From assembly GCA_964539665.1 (NCBI GenBank), contig CAZIKB010000003.1:66027-130026 (forward strand): 64,000 nucleotides of DNA, written 5' to 3'. The notes below the pieces were generated by a model, which was given only the letters and a program-made list of their open reading frames with translations, had not been told where the DNA came from and did not search any database. The DNA comes from CAZIKB01 sp964539665 (lineage in GTDB: Bacteria; Zhuqueibacterota; Zhuqueibacteria; Oceanimicrobiales; Oceanimicrobiaceae). Shown here piece after piece: positions 19,601 to 27,996 of this stretch. Numbering within the stretch: the stretch's first letter is position 1; each line of letters opens with the position of its first letter. Both the position numbers and the translations under genes were made by a program.

Positions 19601-19841
19601 GAAAAAGAGCCCGAATGTTTTAGAATATTTAAGTAATAATAAAATTGATTTGGTAATTAATATTCCAAAAAATTATCAGGAAGAAGAACTGACTAACGAT
19701 TATATCATTCGTCGCCATGCAGTAGATTATGGCATTCCATTGATTACTAATTTGCAGCTTGCCAGACGATTCGTTGAGGCTATGTCAAGAAAAGCGCCAT
19801 CTGAATTACAAATCAAAAGTTGGGGGGATTACGAGTTATGA
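16647..19841 (+). CDS. carB: Carbamoyl-phosphate synthase, ammonia (large) subunit
   Basis: A 1064-residue full-length large subunit with the two homologous ATP-grasp halves expected. The first half contains GEAGEFDYSGSQAIKAL, FGGQTALNCG, GLGSG and GWKEVEYEVVRD, then NPLTGDYQVIEVNARLSR. The second contains VLGSGVYRIGSSVEFDWC, MGGQIPNNLA and NMQFIAKNNDVKVIECN, followed by a C-terminal MGS-like domain (ISSAKILMDLGVRIYSTKGT). Together with CarA it makes carbamoyl phosphate from glutamine, bicarbonate and 2 ATP. The first half resembles, from memory, the Bacteroidota/CAD lineage. Its stop overlaps the next start (ATGA), so synthase and carbamoyltransferase are translationally coupled. It ends in ELQIKSWGDYEL with no allosteric-domain truncation seen. 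Confidence 0.93.
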   Translation: MENLPKKVIVLGSSALKIGEAGEFDYSGSQAIKALKETGIQTVLVNPNIATIQTSEHLADQVYFLPVNAYFTEKIIEKEKPDGILLAFGGQTALNCGLELSKNGVFEKHNLRILGSPLKAIQETEDRGLFVKRLREIEVDVPRSVAVNSTEEALATARKIGYPVMIRIAFALGGLGSGICVSENEIRELADKAFSFTNQILIEEYLQGWKEVEYEVVRDVYNNCITVCNMENFDPLGIHTGESIVVAPSQTLNNHEYHRLREISIRVVRHIGIVGECNVQFALNPLTGDYQVIEVNARLSRSSALASKATGYPLAFIAAKLALGFGLTDLKNSITQTTMACFEPALDYVVVKIPRWDLKKFHRVSTRIGSGMKSVGEVMAIGRSFEEALQKALRMLDIGVSGLTGNDHLEFEDVKTELTHPTDERIFAIVSAFKAGISIEEVHKLTNIDNWFLYKIQHILQVEKLLNGYKSGICPRGTLLEAKRAGFSDCQIAKNLDCHDDDVRRMRKNYGIKPCVKQIDTLAAEYPAQTNYLYLTYNGESDDIDFQITNSVIVLGSGVYRIGSSVEFDWCCVNAVMTLRELGYKTILINYNPETVSTDYDECDRLYFDELSFETIFDIYEKEKPHGVIISMGGQIPNNLAMKFHQAGMNVLGTTSQNIDNAEDRHKFSTLLDTLKIDQPEWNELVSTEEAKAFAKKVNYPVLVRPSYVLSGAAMGVASTDVELTKLLERAAEISSEFPVVISKFLENAKEIEFDGVAQKGELIVYAISEHVENAGVHSGDATLVLPPQRTYIETIRQVRSISRKIAQALQITGPFNMQFIAKNNDVKVIECNLRASRSFPFVSKVVKVNFIDIATRVLLGEIVPKSDKSFMELEYVGVKAPHFSFTRLQGADPTLGVEMASTGEVGCLGDDFEEAFLKALISVGFKLPVRSILISTGPLENKAEFISSAKILMDLGVRIYSTKGTSEFMKQYGIDTDILYWPLEKKSPNVLEYLSNNKIDLVINIPKNYQEEELTNDYIIRRHAVDYGIPLITNLQLARRFVEAMSRKAPSELQIKSWGDYEL

Positions 19842-21655
19842 ACATATTAGGTATATCTTGTTTTTATCATGACAGCGCCGCCTGTTTAGTGCAGGATGGT
19901 GAAATTGTTGCCGCAGCACAGGAAGAAAGGTTTACCCGTAAAAAGCATGATCAGGAGTTTCCCCAAAATGCCATTAATTTTTGTCTGGATTATGCAAAAA
20001 TCGATGTCAAGGATTTAGATTTTGTAGCTTTCTATGATAAACCTTTCTTGAAATTCGAGCGAATATTAGAGACCTATCTTGCCTTTACTCCAAAAGGAAT
20101 TACGTCATTTTTAATGGCCATCCAATTATGGATTAAGCGAAAGCTCTGGATCCCTGACTTAATTCGCAAAGAACTTGGGTATGATGGGAAAATAATTTAT
20201 CCGGAACATCATGAATCACATGCTGCGTCGGCATTTTTCCCCTCTCCATATCAAGAGGCTGCGTTTATAACCATGGACGGCGTCGGCGAATGGACCACCA
20301 CATCTTACGGTGTTGGCAAAGACAATAAAGTAAGTATTCTTGCTGATTTACAATTCCCGCATTCATTAGGATTGTTGTATTCGGCATTCACATACTTTAC
20401 TGGATTTAGGGTCAATTCAGGGGAATATAAAGTAATGGGTTTGGCTCCCTATGGAGAACCAAAGTATGTCCAGGCTATTCGGGACAATTTAATCGATATT
20501 AAAGAAGACGGTTCCTATAAAATGAACATGGAATATTTCGATTACTGTTCCGGATTAAAGATGACAAATGGCAAGTTTGATAAAATATTTGGCGGACCGC
20601 CAAGAAAGCGAGAGTCGAAACTGGCGCAGCGAGAGATGGACCTGGCGCGTTCGGTGCAGGAAATTACTGAAGAAATTATGCTTAAAACTGCGCGTCATGT
20701 TCATGACGAAACCGGGCAGAAGTATTTGTGCCTGGCTGGCGGGGTGGCCCTCAATTGTGTTGGCAACGGAAGAATTCTACGAGAAGGTCCATTTGAGGAT
20801 ATCTGGATTCAGCCCGCCGCTGGAGACGCCGGGGGGGCTCTGGGAGCTGCACTGTTTACCTGGCACCAATATTTAGACAATAATCGACAAAGCAATGGCA
20901 GAGATGAGTTACAAAAAGGATCGTATTTAGGCCCTGAATATAGCGATAATGACATCCAAAGCTTTTTAGACGAACATAAAATACCCTATCAAAAAATAAA
21001 CTCTGAAGAGTTACCCACAATAATCGCTGATGTAATTATTAATGAAAAAGTTGTCGGCTGGTTTCAAGGCAGGATGGAGTTTGGTCCGAGAGCGCTCGGC
21101 AGCCGTTCAATTATTGGCGATGCACGTTCGTCTGAGATGCAAAAAGTTATGAATCTTAAAATCAAATTCAGAGAAAGTTTCAGGCCATTTGCTCCATCGG
21201 TTTTAGAAGAGCGGGTGTCCGATTATTTTGAGATTGACAGAGCAAGCCCATATATGCTTTTGGTTGCGCCTGTAAATAAAAATATACGGCGCAACATGAC
21301 CGAAGAAGAACAAAATTTATTTGGCATTGATAAACTTAATATAGCCCGTTCAGAAATACCGGCCATTACGCACGTTGATTATTCGGCGCGAATTCAGACT
21401 GTTGATTGTCGTACCAATCCACTTTATCATAAACTGATTTCAGCAGTGGAGTCTAAAACTGGATGTCCTGTTATCATCAATACCTCTTTTAATGTGCGTG
21501 GCGAACCCATCGTGTGTACACCTTTAGACGCCTATAAATGTTTTATGCGCACAGAAATGGATTATCTTTGTATGGGTAATTTTCTTTTGGATAAAAAACA
21601 ACAGCCAGAGTTTCATGATGATATTAACTGGCAAGAAAAATATGAGTTAGATTAA
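19838..21655 (+). CDS. Carbamoyltransferase (NodU/CmcH/TobZ family), copy 1
   Basis: A 605-residue O-carbamoyltransferase. The N-terminal Kae1-like domain starts MNILGISCFYHDSAACLV. It contains the metal-binding HHESHAASAFFPSP and MDGVGEWTTTSYG, and later LAGGVALNCVGNGRIL and AAGDAGGALGAAL. The C-terminal YrdC-like domain contains GRMEFGPRALGSRSI and INTSFNVRGEPIVCTP. The family uses carbamoyl phosphate and ATP to form carbamoyl-AMP, then moves the carbamoyl group to a sugar hydroxyl in the cytoplasm. The ATG at 19838 overlaps the carB stop by four bases and gives the canonical N-terminus; an upstream TTG would add six residues. All motifs appear intact. A nucleotide- or lipid-linked sugar is the probable acceptor. 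Confidence 0.92.
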   Translation: MNILGISCFYHDSAACLVQDGEIVAAAQEERFTRKKHDQEFPQNAINFCLDYAKIDVKDLDFVAFYDKPFLKFERILETYLAFTPKGITSFLMAIQLWIKRKLWIPDLIRKELGYDGKIIYPEHHESHAASAFFPSPYQEAAFITMDGVGEWTTTSYGVGKDNKVSILADLQFPHSLGLLYSAFTYFTGFRVNSGEYKVMGLAPYGEPKYVQAIRDNLIDIKEDGSYKMNMEYFDYCSGLKMTNGKFDKIFGGPPRKRESKLAQREMDLARSVQEITEEIMLKTARHVHDETGQKYLCLAGGVALNCVGNGRILREGPFEDIWIQPAAGDAGGALGAALFTWHQYLDNNRQSNGRDELQKGSYLGPEYSDNDIQSFLDEHKIPYQKINSEELPTIIADVIINEKVVGWFQGRMEFGPRALGSRSIIGDARSSEMQKVMNLKIKFRESFRPFAPSVLEERVSDYFEIDRASPYMLLVAPVNKNIRRNMTEEEQNLFGIDKLNIARSEIPAITHVDYSARIQTVDCRTNPLYHKLISAVESKTGCPVIINTSFNVRGEPIVCTPLDAYKCFMRTEMDYLCMGNFLLDKKQQPEFHDDINWQEKYELD

Positions 21656-21656
21656 T

Positions 21657-22094
21657 ATGAATTTAATCGATGACATAAAGTTTGAAATAACAAAGTTAAA
21701 AGAAGATAAGAGCACCTTAAGAAAATTTGCAATTACCATAGCATCCGCACTTTGCATTATAGGTGCTTTAGTATTCTTTCTTGGAAGCAGGGCAGAGACC
21801 GCATTCTGGTTATGGGGATTTGGATCATCCATTTTAATATTAGGTATCACGGTTCCCAATGTCTTAAAGCCATTTCACCTATTGTGGATGACATTGGCCT
21901 TTGTTTTAGGTTGGTTTGTATCACGCTTAATTCTAAGCATAGTTTTTTATTTAGTGATGACACCCATCGGATTAGTAATGAAAATCATCGGAAAAGATCT
22001 GATAAATCAAAAGCTTGAAAAGAATAATTTATCTTACTGGATAAAACGTGACCCGGTAAATAGGAATCCTGAAAGTTATGAAAAATTATTCTAA
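21657..22094 (+). CDS. SxtJ-family membrane protein
   Basis: A 145-residue protein. A charged N-terminus (MNLIDDIKFEITKLKEDKSTLRKF) precedes three or four hydrophobic segments. A conserved-looking tail then runs MKIIGKDLINQKLEK...SYWIKRDP. This matches the SxtJ family, named from the saxitoxin cluster and repeatedly found beside carbamoyltransferases. The function is unknown. It starts one base after the carbamoyltransferase stop and is followed nine bases later by the DUF5989-like small protein, which is the usual gene order for this module. A role in anchoring or assisting the carbamoyltransferase at the membrane is inference from gene order. Confidence 0.85.
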   Translation: MNLIDDIKFEITKLKEDKSTLRKFAITIASALCIIGALVFFLGSRAETAFWLWGFGSSILILGITVPNVLKPFHLLWMTLAFVLGWFVSRLILSIVFYLVMTPIGLVMKIIGKDLINQKLEKNNLSYWIKRDPVNRNPESYEKLF

Positions 22095-22103
22095 GAGGTT
22101 GAC

Positions 22104-22262
22104 ATGAGCAAAATCTCAATAATAAAAGAATTTAGTCAATTTCTTATTTATAGAAAAAAATGGTGGTTAACTCCAATTGTAATTGTATTATTGCTGCTTG
22201 GTGCTTTAATCATTTTGACTGAAGGCAGTGCATTGGCACCGTTCATTTACACCTTATTTTAG
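22104..22262 (+). CDS. DUF5989-like small membrane protein
   Basis: A 52-residue protein: MSKISIIKEFSQFLIYRK, then KWWLTP, one hydrophobic helix (IVIVLLLLGALIILTEG) and a short C-terminus ending IYTLF. The amphipathic start, the KKWWL turn, the single helix and the short tail fit DUF5989, the small partner that usually follows SxtJ. AGAGGTTGAC just upstream supplies a ribosome-binding site. No biochemical function is known. It is probably the last gene of the carA-carB-carbamoyltransferase-SxtJ operon. The gene is easy to miss because of its size. Confidence 0.8.
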   Translation: MSKISIIKEFSQFLIYRKKWWLTPIVIVLLLLGALIILTEGSALAPFIYTLF

Positions 22263-22415
22263 TTGAAGAGATTGATTCAACATTATGACAGTCAACAAGA
22301 TTTATAAAGATGTGTAAGCTTTTTAAGGATACGAAAAGCAGGTGTATTTAAATCAATTAGTCACAAGCAAGAATAAACTCGCCTCTTCATCCACCCACCC
22401 GAAAGGAACGCGCCA

Positions 22416-23663
22416 ATGAAAGTTCTCATGATAGATAAGTATTTTTTTATTAAAGGTGGCGCAGAACGTTATTTCTTTGAATTGAAGGATATATTAGAGG
22501 ATAAAGGACATAAAGTGATCCCGTTTTCCATGAAGCATCCCGACAACTTTGAAACTCCTTATGAAAAATATTTTGTGAATAACATAGACTATGAATTCAC
22601 TTCAGTCTTTAAAAAAGCGCTCGCTTTTCCACAGATTACTGCGCGCATGCTTTATTCATTCCATGCGAAAAATCGACTAGAGAAATTGTTGTCAGACGAA
22701 AGGCCAGATATTGCCCACCTTCATATGATTGATCATCAGTTGTCTCCATCGATATTACATACGCTTAAAAAGCATAAAATCCCTGTAATACAGACTATTC
22801 ATCAGTATAAACTTGTATGTCCAAACTATCGTCTGTATAACCCCACGACAAATAAAATTTGTGAAAAATGCCTGGATGGAAATCTGTTTCATCCAATTAT
22901 TGAAAAATGTCATAAGAATTCGCAATTGGCCAGCGCTTTAATTGCGATAGAAAGTTATTTTCATCGATTTATCCGTATTTATGAAAAGAACATTGACATA
23001 TTTCATACGCCAAGTCGATTCATGGGGGATAAACTTAAATGCGCCAATATTGGCAATGGAAAAATTCGACATCTTTTTTATTCTTTGAATTTAGATAATT
23101 ATCAACCCCATATCGAGTTCGATGATTATATCGTCTATTTTGGGAGATTAGCAATTGAAAAAGGTGTCCTGACGCTTCTCAAAGCTATGCAAAAGCTCAG
23201 TCATGTAAAATTGCGGGTTGTTGGTGACGGCCCGGAACGTAAAACATTGGAAGAGTATGCAAATCTTAATAATTTATCTAATGTTGTTTTTGTTGGTAAT
23301 AAAGACGGTGACGAATTAAAGTCGATAATTCAAAATAGTAAGTTCGTGATTATACCATCAGAATGGTATGATAACTCGCCTCTGGTCATTTATGAAGCAT
23401 TTGCTTACGGTAAACCTGTTATTGGGGCCCGGATGGGTGGAATTCCAGAGTTAATTGATCATAAAATAAACGGATTCCATTATGAAGCTGGAAATGATGA
23501 AGAATTAGCTGAACACATCAAATATCTCTCTAGCCAACCATATCTTATTGCTGAATTTGGTAATCAAGCTCGAGCAAAAGCGGAAAGAGAATTTGAACCG
23601 GAACATCATTACAAGCAAATGTATGCCTGGTATGAAGAATTACTTGTTGGTAATGAAAAATAA
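22416..23663 (+). CDS. GT4 family glycosyltransferase
   Basis: A 415-residue GT-B enzyme. The N-terminal domain starts KVLMIDKYFFIKGGAERYFF (acceptor/sugar loop GGAER). A cysteine-containing segment CPNYRLYNPTTNKICEKCLD is typical of a GT4 subgroup and may bind metal (Cys at about 134, 146 and 149, plus Cys near 163). The C-terminal domain contains YIVYFGRLAIEKGVLTLL, RVVGDGPERKTLEEYA and the E-x7-E-type SEWYDNSPLVIYEAFAYGKP. It lies 153 bases after the DUF5989 gene with GAAAGGA as ribosome-binding site. It ends the second gene group before a long gap. Donor and acceptor are unknown. Confidence 0.87.
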   Translation: MKVLMIDKYFFIKGGAERYFFELKDILEDKGHKVIPFSMKHPDNFETPYEKYFVNNIDYEFTSVFKKALAFPQITARMLYSFHAKNRLEKLLSDERPDIAHLHMIDHQLSPSILHTLKKHKIPVIQTIHQYKLVCPNYRLYNPTTNKICEKCLDGNLFHPIIEKCHKNSQLASALIAIESYFHRFIRIYEKNIDIFHTPSRFMGDKLKCANIGNGKIRHLFYSLNLDNYQPHIEFDDYIVYFGRLAIEKGVLTLLKAMQKLSHVKLRVVGDGPERKTLEEYANLNNLSNVVFVGNKDGDELKSIIQNSKFVIIPSEWYDNSPLVIYEAFAYGKPVIGARMGGIPELIDHKINGFHYEAGNDEELAEHIKYLSSQPYLIAEFGNQARAKAEREFEPEHHYKQMYAWYEELLVGNEK

Positions 23664-24820
23664 CCTGTGCAAATCAATCGATTTACATGTTAGGGGTCGC
23701 TCAAAAATATAGTTGCTTTCTCGGATTCAAATATCGCGATAGTAAAATTTCTAATTACAAAAATGCTAAGTGCATAGAGCCGAGGGCAAAGCCGCAAGTT
23801 TCACTCTGCGCCACGCGAAAGGTAATGTAATTGCGTTCAACATGATATTACAATTTATCTACATCACATACGGAATAATGCCGCTGGCTCTTCAACTGTA
23901 CAGGATCATTTAGTTATATGATGCTAATCTTATAAACTTTCCATTTGTTGTAATTACTAAGCTTACTGTTGAGGCTGTCAAAAAAGTTTTCGTTTTCAGC
24001 TAACTTCATGCTGAATCCCGAAGGTTTTGAAGTAAATTGGGCACTGTTTCAAGCCTTTTGTTGCATTTAAAAGTTGAATTTAGATATCGAATCAAACCTT
24101 CGGGAGGTTAGGTTGACGCCAATGCGAAGTGAATTCAGGAAAGCATATTGATAATTAGTGACTTAGGTGTCTTTCTGATCCGCTCATGATGAAGCCAAAT
24201 TAATTTATCAACAATCTCGTTAGGCGTATATTGTTAGTTGACCAATATGTTTTATTCTAAATATTCAACTGCTGCGAACTTAAAGCTAATTTGGCGCAGC
24301 ATTTGCAACAGTGCTGGTGATTTATTTTGCATTCGCTTGTAACCTTACTTCATTGTATGCTTTTTAAAAGTTACTTTATTTTTGACCGGTATTATGAAAC
24401 ACATCCTGAACCAGTCGATTCGGTTATTTAAGTTGTTAATAGTTGAATTTATAAAGTTTAGGATAATACTACAGAGTGTACCTGTGAATTAAAGATATAC
24501 TATATTTATTGATAGTAAATAATTTTGAAATGCAATAAATAATAAGTATTATACAGCATATTATGAGTAAATTGCTCAATATACAACACATGTACATTAT
24601 TGAAACACTGATCAATTGTCGGGACGTGTTTCAAAGCTAATTTATTATTAACAAGAAATAATTTATAAGGTGATTTAACACAATATTATTTAGAAAGTAA
24701 CACCATTGCCGATATATTTCATGAGAAGCGTTCTGGGTCACATATAAAACAGGTAAATCCTCTACCTTTGCAGAGTGCATTATTTCCAACTGGGCTGAAG
24801 ATAAAAATACAAAATTTGAA
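23664..24820. other. 1.16 kb gap without a recognisable gene
   Basis: This is the longest non-coding stretch in the window. It is AT-rich with stops in all frames. It contains a perfect 11-base inverted repeat CCCGAAGGTTT (24017-24027) / AAACCTTCGGG (24094-24104). A stretch at 23971-23992 (GAGGCTGTCAAAAAAGT...) resembles an insertion-sequence end, and 24366-24389 is a weak inverted match (ACTTT...TTTTTGACCGG). It could hold a decayed small transposable element and a promoter for the 24821 gene group. I see no RNA gene. Confidence 0.45.
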
Positions 24821-26512
24821 ATGCTTCAATTAAATAAATATCTAAATTTGAAAAAAAATAATAAAAATAAATCAGTGCAATTAGTGCTTTTTATTACAGT
24901 CGTGGGTATAATCTTTCGATTATTTCTAATGCGCTATAGATTTGCTGTTGGATTTGATGAAGTTAATTATTTAAAACTTGGAGTGAGCGGTCACTTGAAC
25001 GGATTATCCGATATTCTACATACTTACTGGTCACCGCTTCTACCGATGCTAATTTCATTCTCGAGTGGAATTTTTGATAATTATGAATTTGCTGGTCGTA
25101 TTATATCAATTTTAGCCGGAACATTATTAGTAATTCCGGTTTATAGCCTGGGCAAATATGTTTATGATGAGAAAATCGGACTGATTGCGGCTGGATTTGT
25201 TGCTATTTATCCACCATTGGCTTTTCAAGCAACGAATGTCAAGACAGAACCTGTTTATATGCTTTTCGCAATCATTGCAATTATTTTTGGCCTGCGAATG
25301 TTAAATCGAGAATCAAAGGGATTTGCCTTTCTTGCCGGATTATTTTCAGGTTTAGCTTATCTTACCCATCCCCAGGGTATGGGCTTTTGTATTGTGATTG
25401 CGTTTTGGATTTTATTTAGTACCTTGTTCAGGCTCTATGCATTTCGATTTCGACGAATGATTGTGCTGTTCGCTATTTTGAGTTTTGGTTTTATCATTAT
25501 TGCTGCTCCTTATTTAATTTATTTGAAAAAGGCAACCGGAGGCTGGACTTTAAGCGCCAAAGGCGCTGCAAATCAGCAAATGGAGGCTCACGTGAGTGAA
25601 GAAGGGCAAGATGCGTTTCGAGCGCTGGATGCAAGTAACAAAAACGTGCTCTTCGATCAAATTTTTCATAAAGGTGATTTCTTGGATGCAACCAATGATG
25701 GAACGGATCCTGTGACAGTAGTCAGGCTCGGCCCGCTCTTTTTCAAGTATATTGAGAACCTGGCAAACATGTTAAAAGGTACAATTCCGGAATTTTTTAC
25801 TACCCTGCCGATGATTCTTTTGGGAATCGGTTTGTTTGGAGAAAGATGGCAATCCCAACAAGGCAAAATCATCCTGTATCTTGTAAGCTTCATTGTGTTT
25901 TTTTGGTTAATATTAATTCCATTGTTTCATCTCAATTTAAGGTACCTTTCACCACTCTGGCCGCTCTGTGCAATATGGATTGCAAAAGGCGCCAGCCACA
26001 TATATGGTTGGTTAGCATCTTATATGCCGTTGGTAAACTTTTCGAAGAGATTTGATAACAAATTAAATTCTAATACTGTTGCAGTGGTTATTATTCTTGC
26101 AGTTTTTTTTAGTTTGACTTTTCTGCCGGAATTGGGACGTGTTATATCAAGACGTTCAGATACGAGAGAATACTGGGGTGATGCTGTAGATCAAAAAAAA
26201 GCAGGCCTTTGGATAAAAGAAAAAATGCCTGGAGATAAGTCAATTATGAGTTATAATCATGCGGTAAGTTTTTATGCCGGCAGCTATGATATTAGCCAAT
26301 CTATTGAAATTCCTGATAATGGGATAGAACGCATTTTGAAATACGCAAAGTATAGAAAAGTAAATTTACTTGTTCTAAATGAAAGATATAAAATAGTTTT
26401 TCCCAGAATCAATTATTTATTAAGTTCTGAAAATGTCCCGGATGGACTTGAATTAGTTTATCAGGATATGGATCGTTCAGGACTAAAAACCGTGATATAT
26501 AAAATATTGTAA
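24821..26512 (+). CDS. GT39-type membrane glycosyltransferase
   Basis: A 563-residue GT-C protein with about ten hydrophobic segments. After the first membrane helix the loop reads RFAVGFDEVNYLKLG, with the Asp-Glu pair expected in ArnT/PMT-type catalytic loops. FQATNVKTEPVYMLFAII and YLTHPQGMG follow, typical of the family. The C-terminal domain (AGLWIKEKMPGDKSIMSYNH onward) is soluble and probably periplasmic. It likely uses a polyprenyl-phosphate sugar. It heads the third gene group after the 1.16 kb gap and is followed seven bases later by the O-antigen ligase-like gene. It is a distant paralogue of the genes at 12734 and 58340. Confidence 0.82.
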   Translation: MLQLNKYLNLKKNNKNKSVQLVLFITVVGIIFRLFLMRYRFAVGFDEVNYLKLGVSGHLNGLSDILHTYWSPLLPMLISFSSGIFDNYEFAGRIISILAGTLLVIPVYSLGKYVYDEKIGLIAAGFVAIYPPLAFQATNVKTEPVYMLFAIIAIIFGLRMLNRESKGFAFLAGLFSGLAYLTHPQGMGFCIVIAFWILFSTLFRLYAFRFRRMIVLFAILSFGFIIIAAPYLIYLKKATGGWTLSAKGAANQQMEAHVSEEGQDAFRALDASNKNVLFDQIFHKGDFLDATNDGTDPVTVVRLGPLFFKYIENLANMLKGTIPEFFTTLPMILLGIGLFGERWQSQQGKIILYLVSFIVFFWLILIPLFHLNLRYLSPLWPLCAIWIAKGASHIYGWLASYMPLVNFSKRFDNKLNSNTVAVVIILAVFFSLTFLPELGRVISRRSDTREYWGDAVDQKKAGLWIKEKMPGDKSIMSYNHAVSFYAGSYDISQSIEIPDNGIERILKYAKYRKVNLLVLNERYKIVFPRINYLLSSENVPDGLELVYQDMDRSGLKTVIYKIL

Positions 26513-26519
26513 ATTAAAA

Positions 26520-27917
26520 ATGACAGGTTTAATATTTAATTCAGAAATTGTTTATTTTGGGCTCGTAGTGGTCATTTTTACCCTGGGATTTATAATGTTC
26601 TCTAATCACGCTTATTTTCTTTTGGCGGCAGGCACAATATCAGCGGCCTTTCAGGGTGGTCTGTGGATTCCGTCATTCAATACAGATTTCTATTTGAGCT
26701 TTATTATCTTCAGCATTCTTTTAGTCTATTCCTATGTAAATCCTAAAAGCAATAATGGAATACGGTATAATAACAAAGTTATGATCTTTGCCTGGCTTGG
26801 TGTATTTCTTTTTTCGATATTTGCCATCACAAAGGCACTGGATGTAAGCAAGGCACGCCAGGCAATTATCTTGTTTTCTATCGATTTAGTGATATTTTTT
26901 GCAATATGGCGAACTGTTCGAACTCCCAAGGATGTTCAATTTTTTATTGCCTGCCTAATAGCAGCTTTAATTGTTCAGAGTATGATTGGTATGCTGCAAT
27001 ACAAAATCCCACTTTTTAAAATTGGCATTATTGATCAGGTTCTGGCAGAGGGTAAAACAAAATGGTACCGCGCTAAAGGTACGTTTTATCATCCCAATGG
27101 ATTTGGAATGTATATAATGATTATGCTGCCCATTGCGTACCGTGGCTTAATTAACGCATACATGCAAAAAAATATAAAGTGGCGTTTTTATTGTATCGTG
27201 GGATTGACATTTGGAATTGTTGCGCTGCTGGCCTCATTTAATCGTGGTTCCTGGGCGGGTTTATTTGTTGGATTCTTTATAATGTGTATGGTAGATTTTT
27301 TTCGTCGAAAGAAAAAAATTACCAAAGTACTTTCAAATTTAATTGTTGCTGCCTTTATCTTTGGTACCATAATTTCGATTAAATTTGCCCCGGTTGTGTT
27401 AGAACGAATATATGGGGCCGATGCTGATGAACAAGTTGAAAACAGATCTTCTCAGATGGTTGAGGCAACTGAATTGATTAAGCAAAATCCATTTATAGGA
27501 GTAGGGTATGGCAATGATCTATTTTATGCCGCACAGATATTTGTGCATAACCTTTATTTATTGATCGCTGCTGAAGCTGGCATTCCTGGATTGATCTTTT
27601 TCTTATGGTTTTTGATTGAATTATTTAGGGAAACCTGGAGGACAAGCGGATCGCAAATTATCTATTGTGCTAATTACTCTCGTGGTTTTATCGCATCACT
27701 AATAGGTTTTTGTATTTCTTCCTGGGTAGGTCCCGATTTTTGGATACATTATGGAGTTCAATCATATTTCTGGCTTTTAGTTAGTCTTGTGTTTGTTGTA
27801 GGGCGGTTAGATCGAAATTTAATATATAAACAAAAAATGATGCAAAAGCGACAAAGAGAGACGGTTGCACACAATAACATACCAGTTTTGATGAGTACAA
27901 GCGGATATCCTAAATAA
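26520..27917 (+). CDS. O-antigen ligase/polymerase family membrane protein (WaaL/Wzy-like)
   Basis: A 465-residue protein with ten or more hydrophobic helices and a large loop containing AEGKTKWYRAKGTFYHPNGFG, followed by ASFNRGSWAGLFVGF. A late NPFIGVGYGNDLF...HNLYLLIAAEAG completes the O-antigen ligase domain pattern (Wzy_C), with the Arg and His residues expected of the family. It either polymerises repeat units on undecaprenyl diphosphate or transfers the glycan to an acceptor in the periplasm. It is the only polymerase/ligase candidate in the window, although there are two flippases. Confidence 0.85.
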   Translation: MTGLIFNSEIVYFGLVVVIFTLGFIMFSNHAYFLLAAGTISAAFQGGLWIPSFNTDFYLSFIIFSILLVYSYVNPKSNNGIRYNNKVMIFAWLGVFLFSIFAITKALDVSKARQAIILFSIDLVIFFAIWRTVRTPKDVQFFIACLIAALIVQSMIGMLQYKIPLFKIGIIDQVLAEGKTKWYRAKGTFYHPNGFGMYIMIMLPIAYRGLINAYMQKNIKWRFYCIVGLTFGIVALLASFNRGSWAGLFVGFFIMCMVDFFRRKKKITKVLSNLIVAAFIFGTIISIKFAPVVLERIYGADADEQVENRSSQMVEATELIKQNPFIGVGYGNDLFYAAQIFVHNLYLLIAAEAGIPGLIFFLWFLIELFRETWRTSGSQIIYCANYSRGFIASLIGFCISSWVGPDFWIHYGVQSYFWLLVSLVFVVGRLDRNLIYKQKMMQKRQRETVAHNNIPVLMSTSGYPK

Positions 27918-27984
27918 GTGGATTTTGTGCAATGCGTTATTCTCAAATTTATTTTCACATTTTTAGACGGTTAATACACGAATG

Positions 27985-27990
27985 AAGGAG
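27985..27990 (+). promoter_or_regulatory. Ribosome-binding site deciding the start at 27997
   Basis: AAGGAG lies six bases before ATG 27997. An earlier in-frame ATG at 27982 overlaps this site and has no comparable sequence before it, so the shorter protein is preferred. Confidence 0.75.
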
Positions 27991-27996
27991 TACAGT

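Noticed and set aside
15587..19841. Transfer of CarAB from a eukaryote, because motifs resemble CAD
   Set aside because: As far as I remember, Bacteroidota CarAB share the same motifs, so ordinary descent in the FCB group explains it.
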